NCBI GenBank assembly: GCA_963747315.1
Contig: CAVVEQ010000013.1
Coordinates: 806,001 to 870,000 of the forward strand
From: CAVVEQ01 sp963747315
Lineage (GTDB): Bacteria > Chloroflexota > Anaerolineae > Anaerolineales > Anaerolineaceae
Direction of reading: 5' to 3'
Length of the DNA: 64,000 nt
This document shows positions 25,523 through 37,322 of this stretch, piece after piece. A program made the translations under genes and the position numbers. Within the stretch, counting starts at the first letter, position 1. Each line of letters opens with the position of its first letter. The notes under the pieces were generated by a model that did not search any database, was not told where the DNA came from, and worked only from the letters and a program-made list of their open reading frames with translations.

Positions 25523-28157
25523 TTAATTCGCTTTTTTGTTAGATCCCCCCGCGAGATTTTTGGTTGCGGCTCCCTTCTTCCGTGGTTTGGGTGGAGTGGT
25601 TTTCCCGCGGGATCTCGCATCACCCGCCTTCTTCCAAGATGGTTTTTTTTCACTGGTGGATGTCTTGCCCGCCCTTACCGGTTTCGCGTTTATCCTTTTT
25701 CCCGGTTTCCTGGCGCCAGGTTTCAATTTCTTCTCCGAAGGTAAAGTGATCATTCGTTCAATGGTATCGCCTGGTTTAATTTTTATTAAATCCTGTCCGA
25801 CCCGGGTTCGCTTCCCAAGTTCGATTTCATCCATACGAAATGATTGCATGGAATATTTCTTCATCTCTACGAAGACTATGCGGTTCTGAGTATCGCAAAA
25901 TCCACCATGGATTTTTGCACCTGCTGGTATCTTGGCTGCCGCCACTCCCCTTCCATACCGGCCCTGCCGGGGAAATTCTTCAGCCGGCAGCCGCCATGCT
26001 TTTCCGGTGGTATCCAGCAAGATCACTTCACTCCCCTCCCGGATCACTCCAGACATGACAACCTGATCCTCTTCCGTGAGTTTGATCCCATTCACTCCCG
26101 CAGCCGTCAGCCCCATCGACCGTACTTCGCTTTCCGGGAACCGTATTGCAGAAGAATTGCTGGTTGCCAGGAATAAGTCGTCCGCTTCCCTGGTGAATAA
26201 CACCTGTTGCAGTTCATCACCCGGATTAATTTTTACCAGTGCAAACATCTGCGAGGAAGGTCCAGGCAGGTCACTGATAATACTCTTTTTGACCATTCCC
26301 TGCTTGGTAACCGTCACCAGGAACTGCGGATGTTTCAGATCTGTGTCTTTCGGGATCACGAATCCCCCGGCCAGTTTGCTGGCGTTCCTATATGGGGTGG
26401 CCTTTTCAAGCAGCGTTCCCTCGTCAGGTTGTTCTGCCTCCGGTAATGTATGAATTGCCTGAGCGGATGCCATCCCATCCACACCTACCAGGTACAGGGT
26501 TTGGTGGGTGTCGGCTTTTAAAGTCAGGGTTGGGGCGGATTTCCCGGATAATTTGGGAATTGAACTGGAATTCCTCCTCGAGATTAATCCTTCCTTTGTG
26601 ATTTGTACCCATGTGTCTGCCGCTTCGGTTAGGTCTGCGAGGGTTAATTTTTTGTGATTGGCTTCCCCCTTCTTTAAAGAAACGATCTGTGTTCGGCGGC
26701 GGTCATTAAATTTGTTCTTTACATCCTGCAATTCTTCCACCACCACCTCGCGCAGCTTACGTGGGGAATGCAGCAATCCTTCGAGAGCTTTAATGCGTAC
26801 CATCAGTTCCTTATATTCATCCTCGATCTTTTTTCGTTCGAGCGCAGCCAGTCGTTTTAGCGGCATCTCAAGGATCGCGTTCGCCTGGATATCGCTGAGT
26901 TTGTATTTCTTGATAAGCTTGATCCTCGCTTGTTCTGTATCCGCTGAACCGCGAATCAGGGCGATAATCTCATCCAGGTACTTCAGCGCTATCCTCAATC
27001 CCTCCAAAATGTGCAACCGCGCCTTGGCTTGTTTGAGGTCAAACTCGCTGCGCCTTCTGATCACCTGAAGACGGTGCTCCAAATAAACCCGTAGCGCCTG
27101 CTTAAGGGTAAGCAGCCTGGGTTCGCCGTTGACCAATGCCAGCAGGTTGATCCCGATCGTTATCTGCATCGGTGTGTGCTGGTAAAGGTCGCGGAGGATT
27201 TTTTCAGGATCAGCACCAAGCTTCAGCTCGATTACCACACGCATCCCCTGCCGGTCTGATTCATCCCTGAGGTCCGCAATCCCCTCCAGTCTCGTTTCCC
27301 GGACAAGCTCTGCGATTCGTTCAACCAAGGATGATTTATTAACCGTGTAAGGCAGCTCTGTGATGATTAGCCGAAAGCGGCCGCGTGTCATTTCCTCTTT
27401 GTGCACACTGCCACGCAACGCCACTCTACCCTTTCCGGTGGCATACGCAACTTGTAGCTGGTTTTCATCCCCCTCCTGCAATATGATCCCTCCGGTGGGG
27501 AAATCCGGTCCTTTAATATATTTCATCAAGGTTTCGATGTGAACGTTATCCAAAGAATCCCAGGTATGGAGCATATGAATAAGGGCGTCTACAACCTCGC
27601 CAAGGTTATGGGGCGGAATGTTGGTAGCCATCCCCACAGCGATCCCGCTTGCGCCATTGACCAGGAGGTTGGGTGCTGCTGCTGGAAGAACCGTCGGTTC
27701 ATCCAGTGTGTCATCAAAGTTGCGACTAAAATCCACCGTGTCGCGGTCTAGTTGAGAAAGCAGCTCTATCGCGAAACGGCTTAATCGGGCTTCCGTATAC
27801 CGCATTGCGGCTGGCGGATCCCCATCCACGCTGCCAAAATTACCCTGCCCATCCACCAGGGGAGCGCGCATGGAAAACTCCTGCGCCTGCCTGGCCATAG
27901 CTTCATAAACCGCCGTATCTCCGTGAGGGTGGTACTTTCCCGAGAACTTCGCCTACGATCCGAGCAGATTTCTTGAAACCTGAATCCGCCCTTAATCCCA
28001 TGTCGTACATGGAATAGAGAATTCTGCGTTGGACTGGTTTTAATCCATCGCGCGCATCCGGTAACGCCCGGGATACGATGACACTCATCGCATAATCCAG
28101 ATAGGATTGCTGCATTTCGTTATCGATATCCACCTTACGGATTATTCCCATGTCCAT
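25523..28157 (-). CDS. gyrA: DNA gyrase/topoisomerase IV subunit A (frameshifted, degenerate GyrA box, basic tail)
   Basis: This type IIA topoisomerase subunit breaks and rejoins DNA with the Tyr in AAMRYTEARL. The N terminus starts SYLDYAMSVIVSRALPDARDG, and a one-base shift near 27945 (first frame ends VGEVLGK, second resumes ...AMARQAQEFS) splits the gene; the missing linker fits KYHPHGD-like sequence. Full length is about 878 residues. In the C-terminal propeller the region that normally holds QRRGGKG reads SSSIPKLSGKSAPTL (near 26550), so DNA wrapping and supercoiling may be reduced, raising the ParC possibility. The last 70 residues form a Lys/Arg/Pro-rich tail. A ribosome site GGAGG precedes the ATG. 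No gyrB/parE is adjacent. Confidence 0.88.
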
Positions 28158-28191
28158 GATTTCCTCCGATGATCATCTAAACGACGGTTCT

Positions 28192-28220
28192 ATCTTACGA
28201 ACAAAGGCTAACATCGTCAA
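28192..28220 (-). promoter_or_regulatory. Sigma-70 type promoter of the gyrA/parC-like gene
   Basis: On the minus strand TTGACG (28220-28215) and TAAGAT (28197-28192) are 17 bp apart, with about 28 nt of leader and a GGAGG ribosome site before the ATG at 28157. Confidence 0.6.
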
Positions 28221-28223
28221 CTT

Positions 28224-28255
28224 AAAAAATGGGAGGGCTTTTTTCAAAGCCCTCC
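28224..28255 (-). terminator. Intrinsic terminator of rpoC
   Basis: GGAGGGCTTT (28232-28241) pairs with AAAGCCCTCC (28246-28255) around a four-base loop; on the minus strand six T residues follow after a short gap. It lies 20 bp after the rpoC stop and before the gyrA promoter. Confidence 0.8.
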
Positions 28256-28274
28256 AGATTTAGTAAATACTCAA

Positions 28275-31200
28275 TTATTCGGTTACTACATCCGTTTTGG
28301 GCTCAACTTCTCTCTTCAGCCGCGATTAAAACTTCCGCCAGGTTTTCCTCTGCGGAAAATCGACCGTGAACAAAACCTGTTCCAGCCGGAATCAGCTTTC
28401 CAATGATCACATTTTCCTTCAAACCGTATAGCGGATCCTGGTTCGAGGCGATGGCTGCACCAGCCAGCACCTTAATCGTGTGCTGGAAGGAGGAAGCTGA
28501 AAGGAATGAGTCGGTGCTCAAGGAAGCTTTGGTGACACCCAGTAAGCAGCTCTGCGAAACGGGCAGGCTGTTTGCCTTCGGCGATTAGTTGCTCATTCAC
28601 TCTTCGGATCTCCAAGCCGGTCCAGCACATCGCTCGGTAGGTAATTTGAATCACCCGGCCGAATGACTTGAACTTTGCCGAGCATCTTGCGGATGATCAC
28701 CTCAAAGTGCTTGTCGTTGATATTCTGACCCTGGGCACGGTAGACCTTCTGGATCTCGGTCATCAGGTATATCTGACATTCTTCGCGACCTTTGATCTTT
28801 AGGATCTGGTGCGGATTTATCGAACCTTCGGTGATCTGCTGACCGGCTTCCAATTCCTGTCCGTCGCGGATGATCAAGGCGGGAGGTGGTAGGAATTACG
28901 TATTCTTCCGATTCTTTCAGTTCGTAGGAAACGATGACCTTGCGGCCCTCAATGCGAACACTGCCAGAATGCTGGGCAGTGATGGTGGCTTCGACCCATC
29001 TCCGCAAGGTGCTCGCCTACTGTCACAGCTGTTTCGTCGCTCGCCAGGATCGTCCACTCATCCGGAACTTCGTACTCATCGCCGACCATCTGACTGTGTT
29101 CCACAAGCACGGAACGCATTTCGTTGCCGCGTTCGGAGGTGATGATCTTCGCAGTTCCATTGATCCCACTGATGACTGACTCGCCTTTCGGCATTCTGCG
29201 TGCTTCAAATAGCTCTTCAACGCGTGGAAGACCGGTGGTGATATCGCCGCCGGCAGCTACGCCGCCAGTGTGGAAGGTGCGCAGCGTGAGCTGCGTACCA
29301 GGTTCGCCGATGGATTCTGCCGCCACGGTACCGACTGCAGCACCCAATTCCACCAATTTACCGCGGCCGAGATCCATGCCGTAGCACTTAGCGCATACTC
29401 CATGGATCAACTCACAGGAAAGCGGCGAGCGCACTTTAACGATGTTAACTTGTGCTTCTTCGATCTTTCGAATACGGTGATTATCTAGCAAGTTCATTTG
29501 CTTCCACCAGGATTTCGCCGGTGGCAGGATCCACAGCACGTTCGCAAAGCGTGCGTCCGTAGAGTCGCTCGCGGAAGGATTGACCGGCCACATCGTCCTC
29601 ACGCCGGAGATAAACACCTTCTTTGGTTCCACAATCCAGTTCGTTGATGATCAGGTCCTGGGCAATATCAACCAGGCGGCGAGTTAGGTAACCTGCGTCC
29701 GCAGTACGAAGCGCGGTATCGGCCAGACCTTTTCGGGCGCCATGCGTGGAGATGAAGTACTCGAGTGCGGTCAGACCTTCACGGAAGTTGGATTGGATTG
29801 GAAGGCGGATGATTCGCCCAGCAGGATCAGCCATCAGGCCACGCATACCAGCCAACTGCGAGATGGGACCAAAACCACCCTTGGTGGCCCCGGAATTTGC
29901 CATCACAGCAAGGTTACCGTCAGGATCCATGCATTTCTTGACGGCGTCAGAAACGACCTTGGTGGTATTTTGCCAGATTTCGATGATACGTTCGTTGCGT
30001 TCCTGTTCCGTCAGCAAGCCGCGGCGATAATCTTTTTGAAGGAGTTCCACTTCAGACTGGGCATCAGCGAGGATCTTTACTTTCTCTTCTGGAACAGTGA
30101 TATCGTCCACAGCGATCGTTGCGCCGGATTTCATTGCGTACTCGAATCCGATATCTTTGATCCGGTCAGCAATATCTGTGGTGACGTCGGGTCCGCATAT
30201 TTCATACACCTGGGCGATTAAGGTCCTTAACACCGCCCTTATCAAGTTCTTCGTTCGTGAACTGGACTTCCGGAGGTAGGATACGGTTGAAGATAACGCG
30301 ACCTACAGTGGTATCCACCATGCGGGTTTCCGCTTCAGGCAGACGATCGTTATTTGCATCGAACCAGGTGTTCACCCGGATTTTGATGGCGGTTTGAATA
30401 TCCACCAGGTCGAGATGCAGGGCGAGTTCGACTTCATCCATGTCGGAAAAAATCTGTCCATCGCCACGGTGCTTGCGGTTATCCATGTGTGTCAGGTAAT
30501 ACACCCCCAGCACCATATCTTTGGAAGGGCTGATGATGGGTTCACCGTCGGCTGGCTTCAACAGGTTTCGAGAGGCAAGCATTAATTTACGCGCTTCCAG
30601 AACTGCTTTTTCGGAAAGTGGGACGTGAACTGCCATCTGGTCACCGTCAAAGTCGGCGTTGAAGGCGGTGGTCACCAGCGGATGCAATTGAATGGCACTA
30701 CCTTCGATTAGTATCGGCTCAAAAGCCTGAATACCCAGACGGTGTAGCGTAGGCGCACGGTTAAGCAGAACCGGGCGCTCTTTAATGACTTCGTCGAGGA
30801 CTTCCCAGATCTCTGGTTTGTTACGTTCGATCAAGCGGCGGGCACCTTTTACGTTACCCGTGTAGTTGTGGTTCACAAGGCGTGAGATAACAAACGGGCG
30901 GAAAAGTTCGAGCGCCATTGTTTTGGGTAGCCCGCATTGATTTAATTTCAAGTTCGGACCAACCACGATTACCGAACGGCCGGAGTAGTCCACGCGTTTA
31001 CCAAGCAGATTGCGGCGGAAACGGCCTTTCTTCCCCTTGAGCATGTCACTCAGGGATTTCAACTCGCGTCTCCCGCGACGCGATAAGCGCTTTACCGCGT
31101 TGGGAATTATCCACCAGGGAGTCGACTGCTTCCTGGAGCATGCGTTTTTCATTCCGGACGATCACATCCGGAGCGCCAAGTTCCAGCAGCCTCTTCAGGC

Positions 31201-32536
31201 GGTTATTGCGATTGATCACGCGGCGGTACAGGTCATTTAGATCAGAAGTGGCGAATCGGCCGCCATCCAGCTGCACCATCGGGCGCAAATCGGGAGGAAT
31301 GACCGGCAGTTGCGTCAGGATCATCCATTCCGGTTTATTGCCGGATCGGCGGAAGGCTTCCACTACTTTCAAGGCGGGTGGTGGCTTTCTTGCGTTTCTG
31401 CTTGCTTTTGGAGGTCCTTACCTCTTTCCAGAGATCCTCTGAAAGCCTTTCAAGGTCAAGCCGGTGCAGAATATCAAAAAAAGCTTCCGCGCCCATATCA
31501 GCCCGAAAGACTTGACCGTACTTGGATTTAAGTTCCCGGTATTTGGATTCGCTTAAAAAGCTGAACGGTTTAAGGGTGAGGATTTCATCCTTCTGATGAC
31601 CAGTCTGGTCGCTGTTTTCGTTCGCCTGATCTTCCAACTCATTGCGAAGCTCTTCCATCCTGAGGTCAGCTTCCGCTTTTTCCTTGGCCATATCCATCTT
31701 GATCTGTTCGAGATCGCGATTGAGCTGTTCGTTATTGGCTTTTTCAATATCATCAAGGTGTGCTTTAACGATCTGTTGAACTTTGGAGATGTGTTTCTGA
31801 TCTATCGTTTCTCCAGCCTCAACCACAACTTCCTTGGTGGACTCGAATAGCAGCGCCTTTCGAGTTGCCGTGCCCATCTTTTCCTGAAGTGTTTTTTCCA
31901 GGGATTGCCCTGCCTGGATCTCCGGCTCCAGTTTCTTTGCGATCATCTCTTCCGAGTTTGTTTCCAGTTCCTTCTTGCGCTGGTTTAGTTCAGCGACCTT
32001 GTGATCGCGGGTCTTTTTTACTTCCAGGATCTGGGAATTAATCTCTGCCTGCTTTTTCGTCGTTGATGCTGGTAAGTTCGTCATCAATACGTTTAATCGC
32101 TTTGGTCCGTGCTTCTTCATCCACAAAGGTTACGATGTATTGGGCGAAGTAAAGAACCCGGTCCAGGTTTCGCCGGGAGATATCCAGTAACAAACCCAGG
32201 TAGGATGGGATGCGCCGGGTATACCAGATGTGGGCTACAGGTGTTGCAAGTTCAATATGCCCCATGCGTTCACGGCGAACAGAGGACCTGGTTACCTCCA
32301 CACCGCATTTGTCGCAGACTGATGCCTTTATAGCGGGGATTCTTGTATTTGCCGCAATAACATTGGTAATCGCGGGTCGGACCGAAAATCGCTTCGCAGA
32401 ATAAACCGTCCTTTTCAGGGCGAAGGCGCCGGTAATTGATCGTTTCCGGTTTTAATACCTCACCGTAGGACCAGCTTTTGATCGTTTCAGGTGATGCCAG
32501 ACTGATGCGTAACGCAACAAGGCTTTTGGTTTCCAC
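28275..32536 (-). CDS. rpoC: RNA polymerase beta' subunit RpoC (multiple frameshifts)
   Basis: RpoC carries the catalytic centre of RNA polymerase. The reconstructed protein is about 1420 residues: GTG start at 32536 behind GGAGG, N-terminal zinc-ribbon CYCGKYKNPRYKG, then ELATPVAHIWY, a coiled-coil insertion of about 170 residues, LGKRVDYSGRSVIVVGP, the Mg-binding NADFDGDQMAVHVPLS, the trigger-loop region ISTHGARKGLADTALRTADAGYLTRRL, and the C-terminal NVIIGKLIPAGTGF ending EVEPKTDVVTE. Reading resumes in a new frame at about 32318, 32055, 31370, 31090, 30225, 29490, 29000, 28880, 28600, 28540 and 28307. An essential gene with eleven shifts and otherwise perfect conservation points to consensus errors. 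rpoB is not adjacent. Confidence 0.95.
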
Positions 32537-32564
32537 GAGGATGCCTCCTTAATTGAACCTGGTT

Positions 32565-32600
32565 AAAAAAGACCTACGCAAACACGCGATTGTTTGCGTA
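32565..32600 (-). terminator. Stem-loop with T run in the rpoC leader (possible attenuator)
   Basis: TACGCAAAC (32575-32583) pairs with GTTTGCGTA (32592-32600), a 9-bp stem with an eight-base loop; on the minus strand six T residues follow after four bases. It sits between the rpoC promoter and its GTG start, so it could attenuate rpoC, or terminate the upstream kinase transcript. Confidence 0.5.
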
Positions 32601-32634
32601 AAAGGGTTAGGTTTCTTATAGGGAAATGCACATG

Positions 32635-32659
32635 CAAACTGTAATTATATCACAGTTTG
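32635..32659 (-). promoter_or_regulatory. rpoC promoter with palindrome over the -10 box
   Basis: The minus strand carries the extended -10 TGATATAAT (32652-32644). It is enclosed by a perfect inverted repeat CAAACTGT (32635-32642) / ACAGTTTG (32652-32659) with a nine-base centre, a likely operator that would block the -10 element. Leader length is about 100 nt. Confidence 0.5.
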
Positions 32660-32674
32660 TCAATAGGCTAAGAA

Positions 32675-35600
32675 TTATCCCTGTGTTTGCCCGGGCTCGG
32701 TATAGGGGATATCCAGATAGAACGTACTCCCCTTTCCAAGGATGCTCTCCACGCGTACGGTTCCATGGTGCTTTTCGGCAATGGTTTTTACAATCTTAAG
32801 TCCAAGCTTGACTGCGCTGCCCCTCCATTCGCTTTAATCCTTTCTACAAGCGTGGGTGGCTGCTGGTTGAATATTCCGGGTAGATCTATGGGGGAAATTC
32901 CAATCCCGGTATCTTTCACAAAGAAGGTGATCTTATCCTTACCGGTTTGATAGCCGGTATCGACCCTTCCGCCTACATTCGTAAACCGGATCGCATTTTC
33001 CACTAGGTTATATAACGCCTGCTGAAGAAGTGCAGAATCAGCATAGATCTTTTGCCCCCCGGGCTCCGGAAGGACGGTTTCAAGGATGATCGATTTATGA
33101 TTAGCTTCCGGAAGGAGTGTTTTTACTACCTTTTCGATAATGGTTGACGCCAGGATATATTCGGATTTAATTCCCTCTCCGGATTCCAATCTTCCAAGAT
33201 CAAGGAGATTGTTCACAAGGTGCGTCATTCCATCGATACCAGAAGTGATCTTCTTTAGATACTCTTTCTGCTGGTCATTCAATTCGCCCAGCATGGGCAT
33301 CATTGTGGCATATCCTTTCAATATGGAAAGCGGTGAGCGCAAATCGTGACTGACAGTTTCCACAAATTCAGTCTTCTGGTTTTCCAGCTTCTTATATGAG
33401 GTAATTTCACGCAGTGTGCAAATCTTGCCTATCATGCTTCCCTGTGCGTATACCGGGGAGATATCCGCCATGAAAACTCGTTTGGATCTGAGTGCGATCT
33501 CTCTTTGCGCAGGGGTAAACCCATCCTGTTTTCGAATGAGATCGATCAATTCACGATCCGTCAGGGTTTCCTCCAGGCTGCTTTCCCGGGAGGTTTCTGT
33601 TACTAATTCATGAAGGTCTTTCGCGGCAGGATTTAACATTAACAACATATCTTTTTCATCAAATACCAGAATGGGCTCGGGAGCGGAAGCTAGAACGGCT
33701 TCCAGCCGCTGACGGGAGATCTCGGTAAAACAATAAAGTGCGGCATTCGATGCAGCCAGCGAAGCTTGGTCTCCCAGCATGTTGATGAATTGGATCTCTT
33801 CTTCTGTAAACTCCCTGCTCTGTTCATACCCCACCCAGAGCACGCCGTAGTATTTATCTTCATGGTGAAGCGCTCGTGCGATCAAAGCGGAGGGAGTCGG
33901 GCGGTCCTCCGGGATCTCCAATCTTCTCATCCGGGAAGGTTTGGGTAAAGCCAGTAATTCCTGGTGTTTCATATATTCAAAAATTGGCTTGTCAAAATAA
34001 CCATAAACATCAGTGAGGGTCCCAGCTTTCATAATGAAAAAACCATCGGGGTATGATTTCAAGGTCACTTCCGGGATCAGGATGATCCTTGCGGAGGAGC
34101 TTTTAGTTCCGATGGCTGCCGCCATGACCCCCTGAAGCGATTTCTCAATATCCAGGCTGGAGGCAACCCCTTTGCTAACTTTAACAAGATGGTTTAATTC
34201 TTCCAGCCGCGAGCGAAGGCTGGTCCGCATTTCATCGAATGATTGACCAAGTTTGCCAACCTCATCCACACCCTTGGCTGCTGTGATGGGCGTCAGGTCA
34301 CCTTTTGCGATTTTCGAAGTCTCTGTGCTGAGTGATTTCAACGAATCGGAGACTCTGTTCAAACTTACCAATAGCCCGGCGATCGCGCCGAGGATCAAGA
34401 CAGTAGTGATGAATAACAGGGGAAAAGCGATCGAGAAGGTTTTTTGTGCGATCGTTGCGTATGGAACATTGAGGATCAGGCTCCAATCGCTTTCCGGTAT
34501 GGGTTGAAAATAATTAACCGAGTCCTTCGCCCTTGGTGAGGACCAATCAAAATAACCCGTACCGTCCGTAGACCAGCTTATATAGTTGGATACAGAAAAT
34601 TCAGGACGAACTTCTTCCAAAGAAAGTATCCCGCCGTTGAACAAAATTGCGTTTCCTGTACTTCGTTCGAATGTATTTAAAGCCGCGAAAAGTTGTTCCA
34701 AATCCTGGTTCAGTGCAAATTGCGTTCTTCCCAGTAAAACACCGATGGCCGTTTCGTCTTCTCCCCCGATAGAACGCAGAAAGGAGATTTCAACGTCACC
34801 ATCAGACCTGGGTGCCATGCTCACCTGTGGTTTCTGACCTTCCAGAACGGCTACGAATATTGCGTTTCTCCTCAGCTTTCAGGGTGGACTCCAACTGTAG
34901 AATCCGCAGGATAGGATGCCAGCACATTTCCCTCATTATCAAGGAGCATCACCTCCGAAAAAAAGGCGGTTACCTGTTCGTTCTTGGTGATCTCGCGAGA
35001 GAACTCCTCCGGAGAAAGTGAAAGCAATTCTGAAGAACCAACCTTATGAATTATTGATTGTCCTTTCTCAACCAGGCCCCCAACATCTCCACTGATCAAG
35101 GCTGCCTTATTGATCAATTCCTCCCGGATGATCTGCAGGGACACATTCCTGGCCATTACCCAGATCGAAATAGCGAGGCTGACCAGGATGGCGATCAGAA
35201 AAGGTAAGGTCGCGATCAGGAATTGAAGTTTAAGGCTTTTTTCAATCGGTGAAGGCACCAGGTCCTGGGGTTCGAACCATAAATCACGTTTTCGATGGTA
35301 AATAATCTCCGCAGCAACACCAGCGGTGATCAATTCGATACCAACAGTCAGATATCCCTGCCAGGCATCGGTCAGGCTGAAACTCAGCCGCGTAGCGAGC
35401 GATCCTGCTGTTGAGATGAAACCGGTTAATATTGCGACTGGAAGAAATACAAGCGTGCAAAATGCCGCAGCCCAAAAAGGATGCCGTAGCCAACTGAAGA
35501 TGTTGGTTCGAAAATTCTGATGGAGAATGTAACCATATACAAGCGCCAGAAGGATCATCACAAGCGGAGTGAACAAGGTATGGGTAATAAATACTCCCTG

Positions 35601-35967
35601 GATCAATCCACTGACCCCCGCGATAACCATCGCTGGAAGGATACCGATCATACCGGCAGCCAGCACCCAGGGCAACGCAGAAAACAGGAACAAGACACCT
35701 TGCTGGCTTACAATCGCTTCACCCAAATTGGAAGGAATTTTCCCTGCTTGAATCCCAAAGAATAAATTCGCGATCGGAACGCATATAAGAAGGAATAATG
35801 AATAGTCTTCCCCGATTGGGTATCCTTTGAAAAACCCGGTCCTTCCAGCGGTTGGTAAGCCAGAGAATAAAGAATAGAGTCAGGCACCAACCAAGCCAGC
35901 CGGCAAGGTCACCAGGTTCATGGATGAACTTGGGGTATGGAAACAGGGTTGGGATAAACTGCATCAC
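32675..35967 (-). CDS. Membrane sensor histidine kinase with dCache-HAMP-GAF-PAS-HisKA-HATPase (frameshifted)
   Basis: The reconstructed protein is about 1095 residues. The N terminus (ATG 35967) is an integral membrane domain of six or so TM segments, followed by another TM, a large extracytoplasmic Cache-like region, a TM plus HAMP (TETSKIAKGDLTPI), a GAF-like domain, a PAS segment (ASAPEPILVFDEKD), HisKA with FVETVSHDLRSPLSILKGYA and the HATPase with LVENAIRF and VKDTGIGI. Frames change near 35850, 34855 and 32815; after the last one GLKIVKTIAEKHHGTVRVES completes the ATPase. No response regulator is adjacent, so it is an orphan kinase. The signal is unknown. It begins 16 bp after the C69 gene. 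Confidence 0.85.
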
Positions 35968-35982
35968 AATTTGATTTTAGTA

Positions 35983-37317
35983 TTAATTGTGAAATTCTGC
36001 CTGTTTATCGACCATTCTTCGGAAAGTTCGGTAATAAATTGGCATCGATTCAGTTGTTTTCCCGGCACGGATTGTTTTTATCCAATGCGCGGTTTTCTTA
36101 TCGGCTTCGCTGAATGCGGTTTCGGTTAACTTTCTGCGCTCTTCCACGGATGATTGCCTCGATTTCCGAGTCTCCTCATCCATTTTGCTTCTACTTGATC
36201 GCGATCACTCGATCATCAGCGGTGCTCGATGCGAATAGTCTCCAAGAATCGTACGGTGGAGTTCCTCACCGCGCCACCAGAGCGTCGATGGATCGTATTT
36301 ACCTTCGGGATATTTTTCCCAAACCGGCAGGCCGGAATCCAGCCAAACTGGTTTGAAAAAGGAAAGGCAGGGTGCCGCTGTTCCGGTCACCCAGTATAAG
36401 TCTTTCCCTGGATCCCAATTCAGCGACCATCGACCCGGTCGTTTGGCTCACCCTCACCGGGCCGTATCCTGCATGCATGCAGATATCCGCACCGATTAAT
36501 GCTTTCCCCGGATTCCAGTGTGGCCCTTTCTCCGATCGGTGGTTTCGGAGAATTTTGACCATATCCTGTGATTCGATCGAACCAATTTTCTCTTTCAGCA
36601 GATCCGTACTGCAGGATTGCCGGGATTTTCCAGCTCCAAAAGTGGTGTAGAGAAGGTCCGAATAGCATTTTCGAAAGCTGAACTCCGATTTTTTCTTGCA
36701 CCAACCCCTCTTGACTGCCTCTTCCACCACACCCGGCGAAGCAAGATCCCATTCATTATCGATGGTTAATGAATTTGAAATTGAGCGGACGTCTTTTACC
36801 TTTTCGGCCACCCATTGCCTGCCGGCGGTTTCAAGTACCCAGGCTTCCTTCCGGTCGGCGATCAAGTAGCTGTTATCATAATAAAATGGGTGGGCAAATC
36901 CGCAATTCCCGGATTGGCCGTATTCAGCCAGAAGGGAAGTGATTATCTCCAGCGCACCTTCCGCGCTTGTGGAGCGCTCCAGGGCAAGCCGCAGAAAATC
37001 CATCCCGATCAGACCCTGGTTCTTTATTGTTCGTGTAACGGGTAAACACTGCCTCGTTTCCAATAACCACTCCGTTTTCATTCGCACCCATTTCCGCGCC
37101 CCAAATCCAGAACGGTTTCGAAAGCAAAACGGAATAGGTCTTTTTCACCTGGGGTATTTCAATATATGTACAGCGGACCCTGTTTCCGGATGGATGGCTT
37201 GCACCTTCGATGATCACCAGTTCCTGGGCTTCGTTCGGATCGCGATCGGAGTTCTTGGCAAATAATAAATAGCCATTGGACAGTGGATTTTGGGAGTGCC
37301 ACAAAGGTATCACACAT
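35983..37317 (-). CDS. Peptidase family C69 dipeptidase/secernin-like protein (frameshifted)
   Basis: The true start is the ATG at 37317, giving MCDTFVALPKS; in C69 peptidases the Cys at position 2 is the N-terminal nucleophile after Met removal. Frames change near 37280, 37035, 36418 and 36210, joining NGYLLFAKNSDRDPNE, ENGVVIGNEAVFTR, TSAEGALEIITSLL, ADRKEAWVLETAGRQWVAEK, TGTAAPCLSFFKPVW and a charged C-terminal helix ending KQAEFHN. Full length is about 440 residues. It lies 6 bp after cmk and 16 bp before the sensor kinase gene. Family members hydrolyse dipeptides or related amides; the substrate here is not known. No signal peptide is visible. Confidence 0.78.
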
Positions 37318-37322
37318 GGGAT

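Noticed and set aside
28275..32536. rpoC as a pseudogene
   Set aside because: The active-site motif and all main regions are intact and eleven shifts each resume perfect sequence; an essential gene in this state is better explained by sequence errors.
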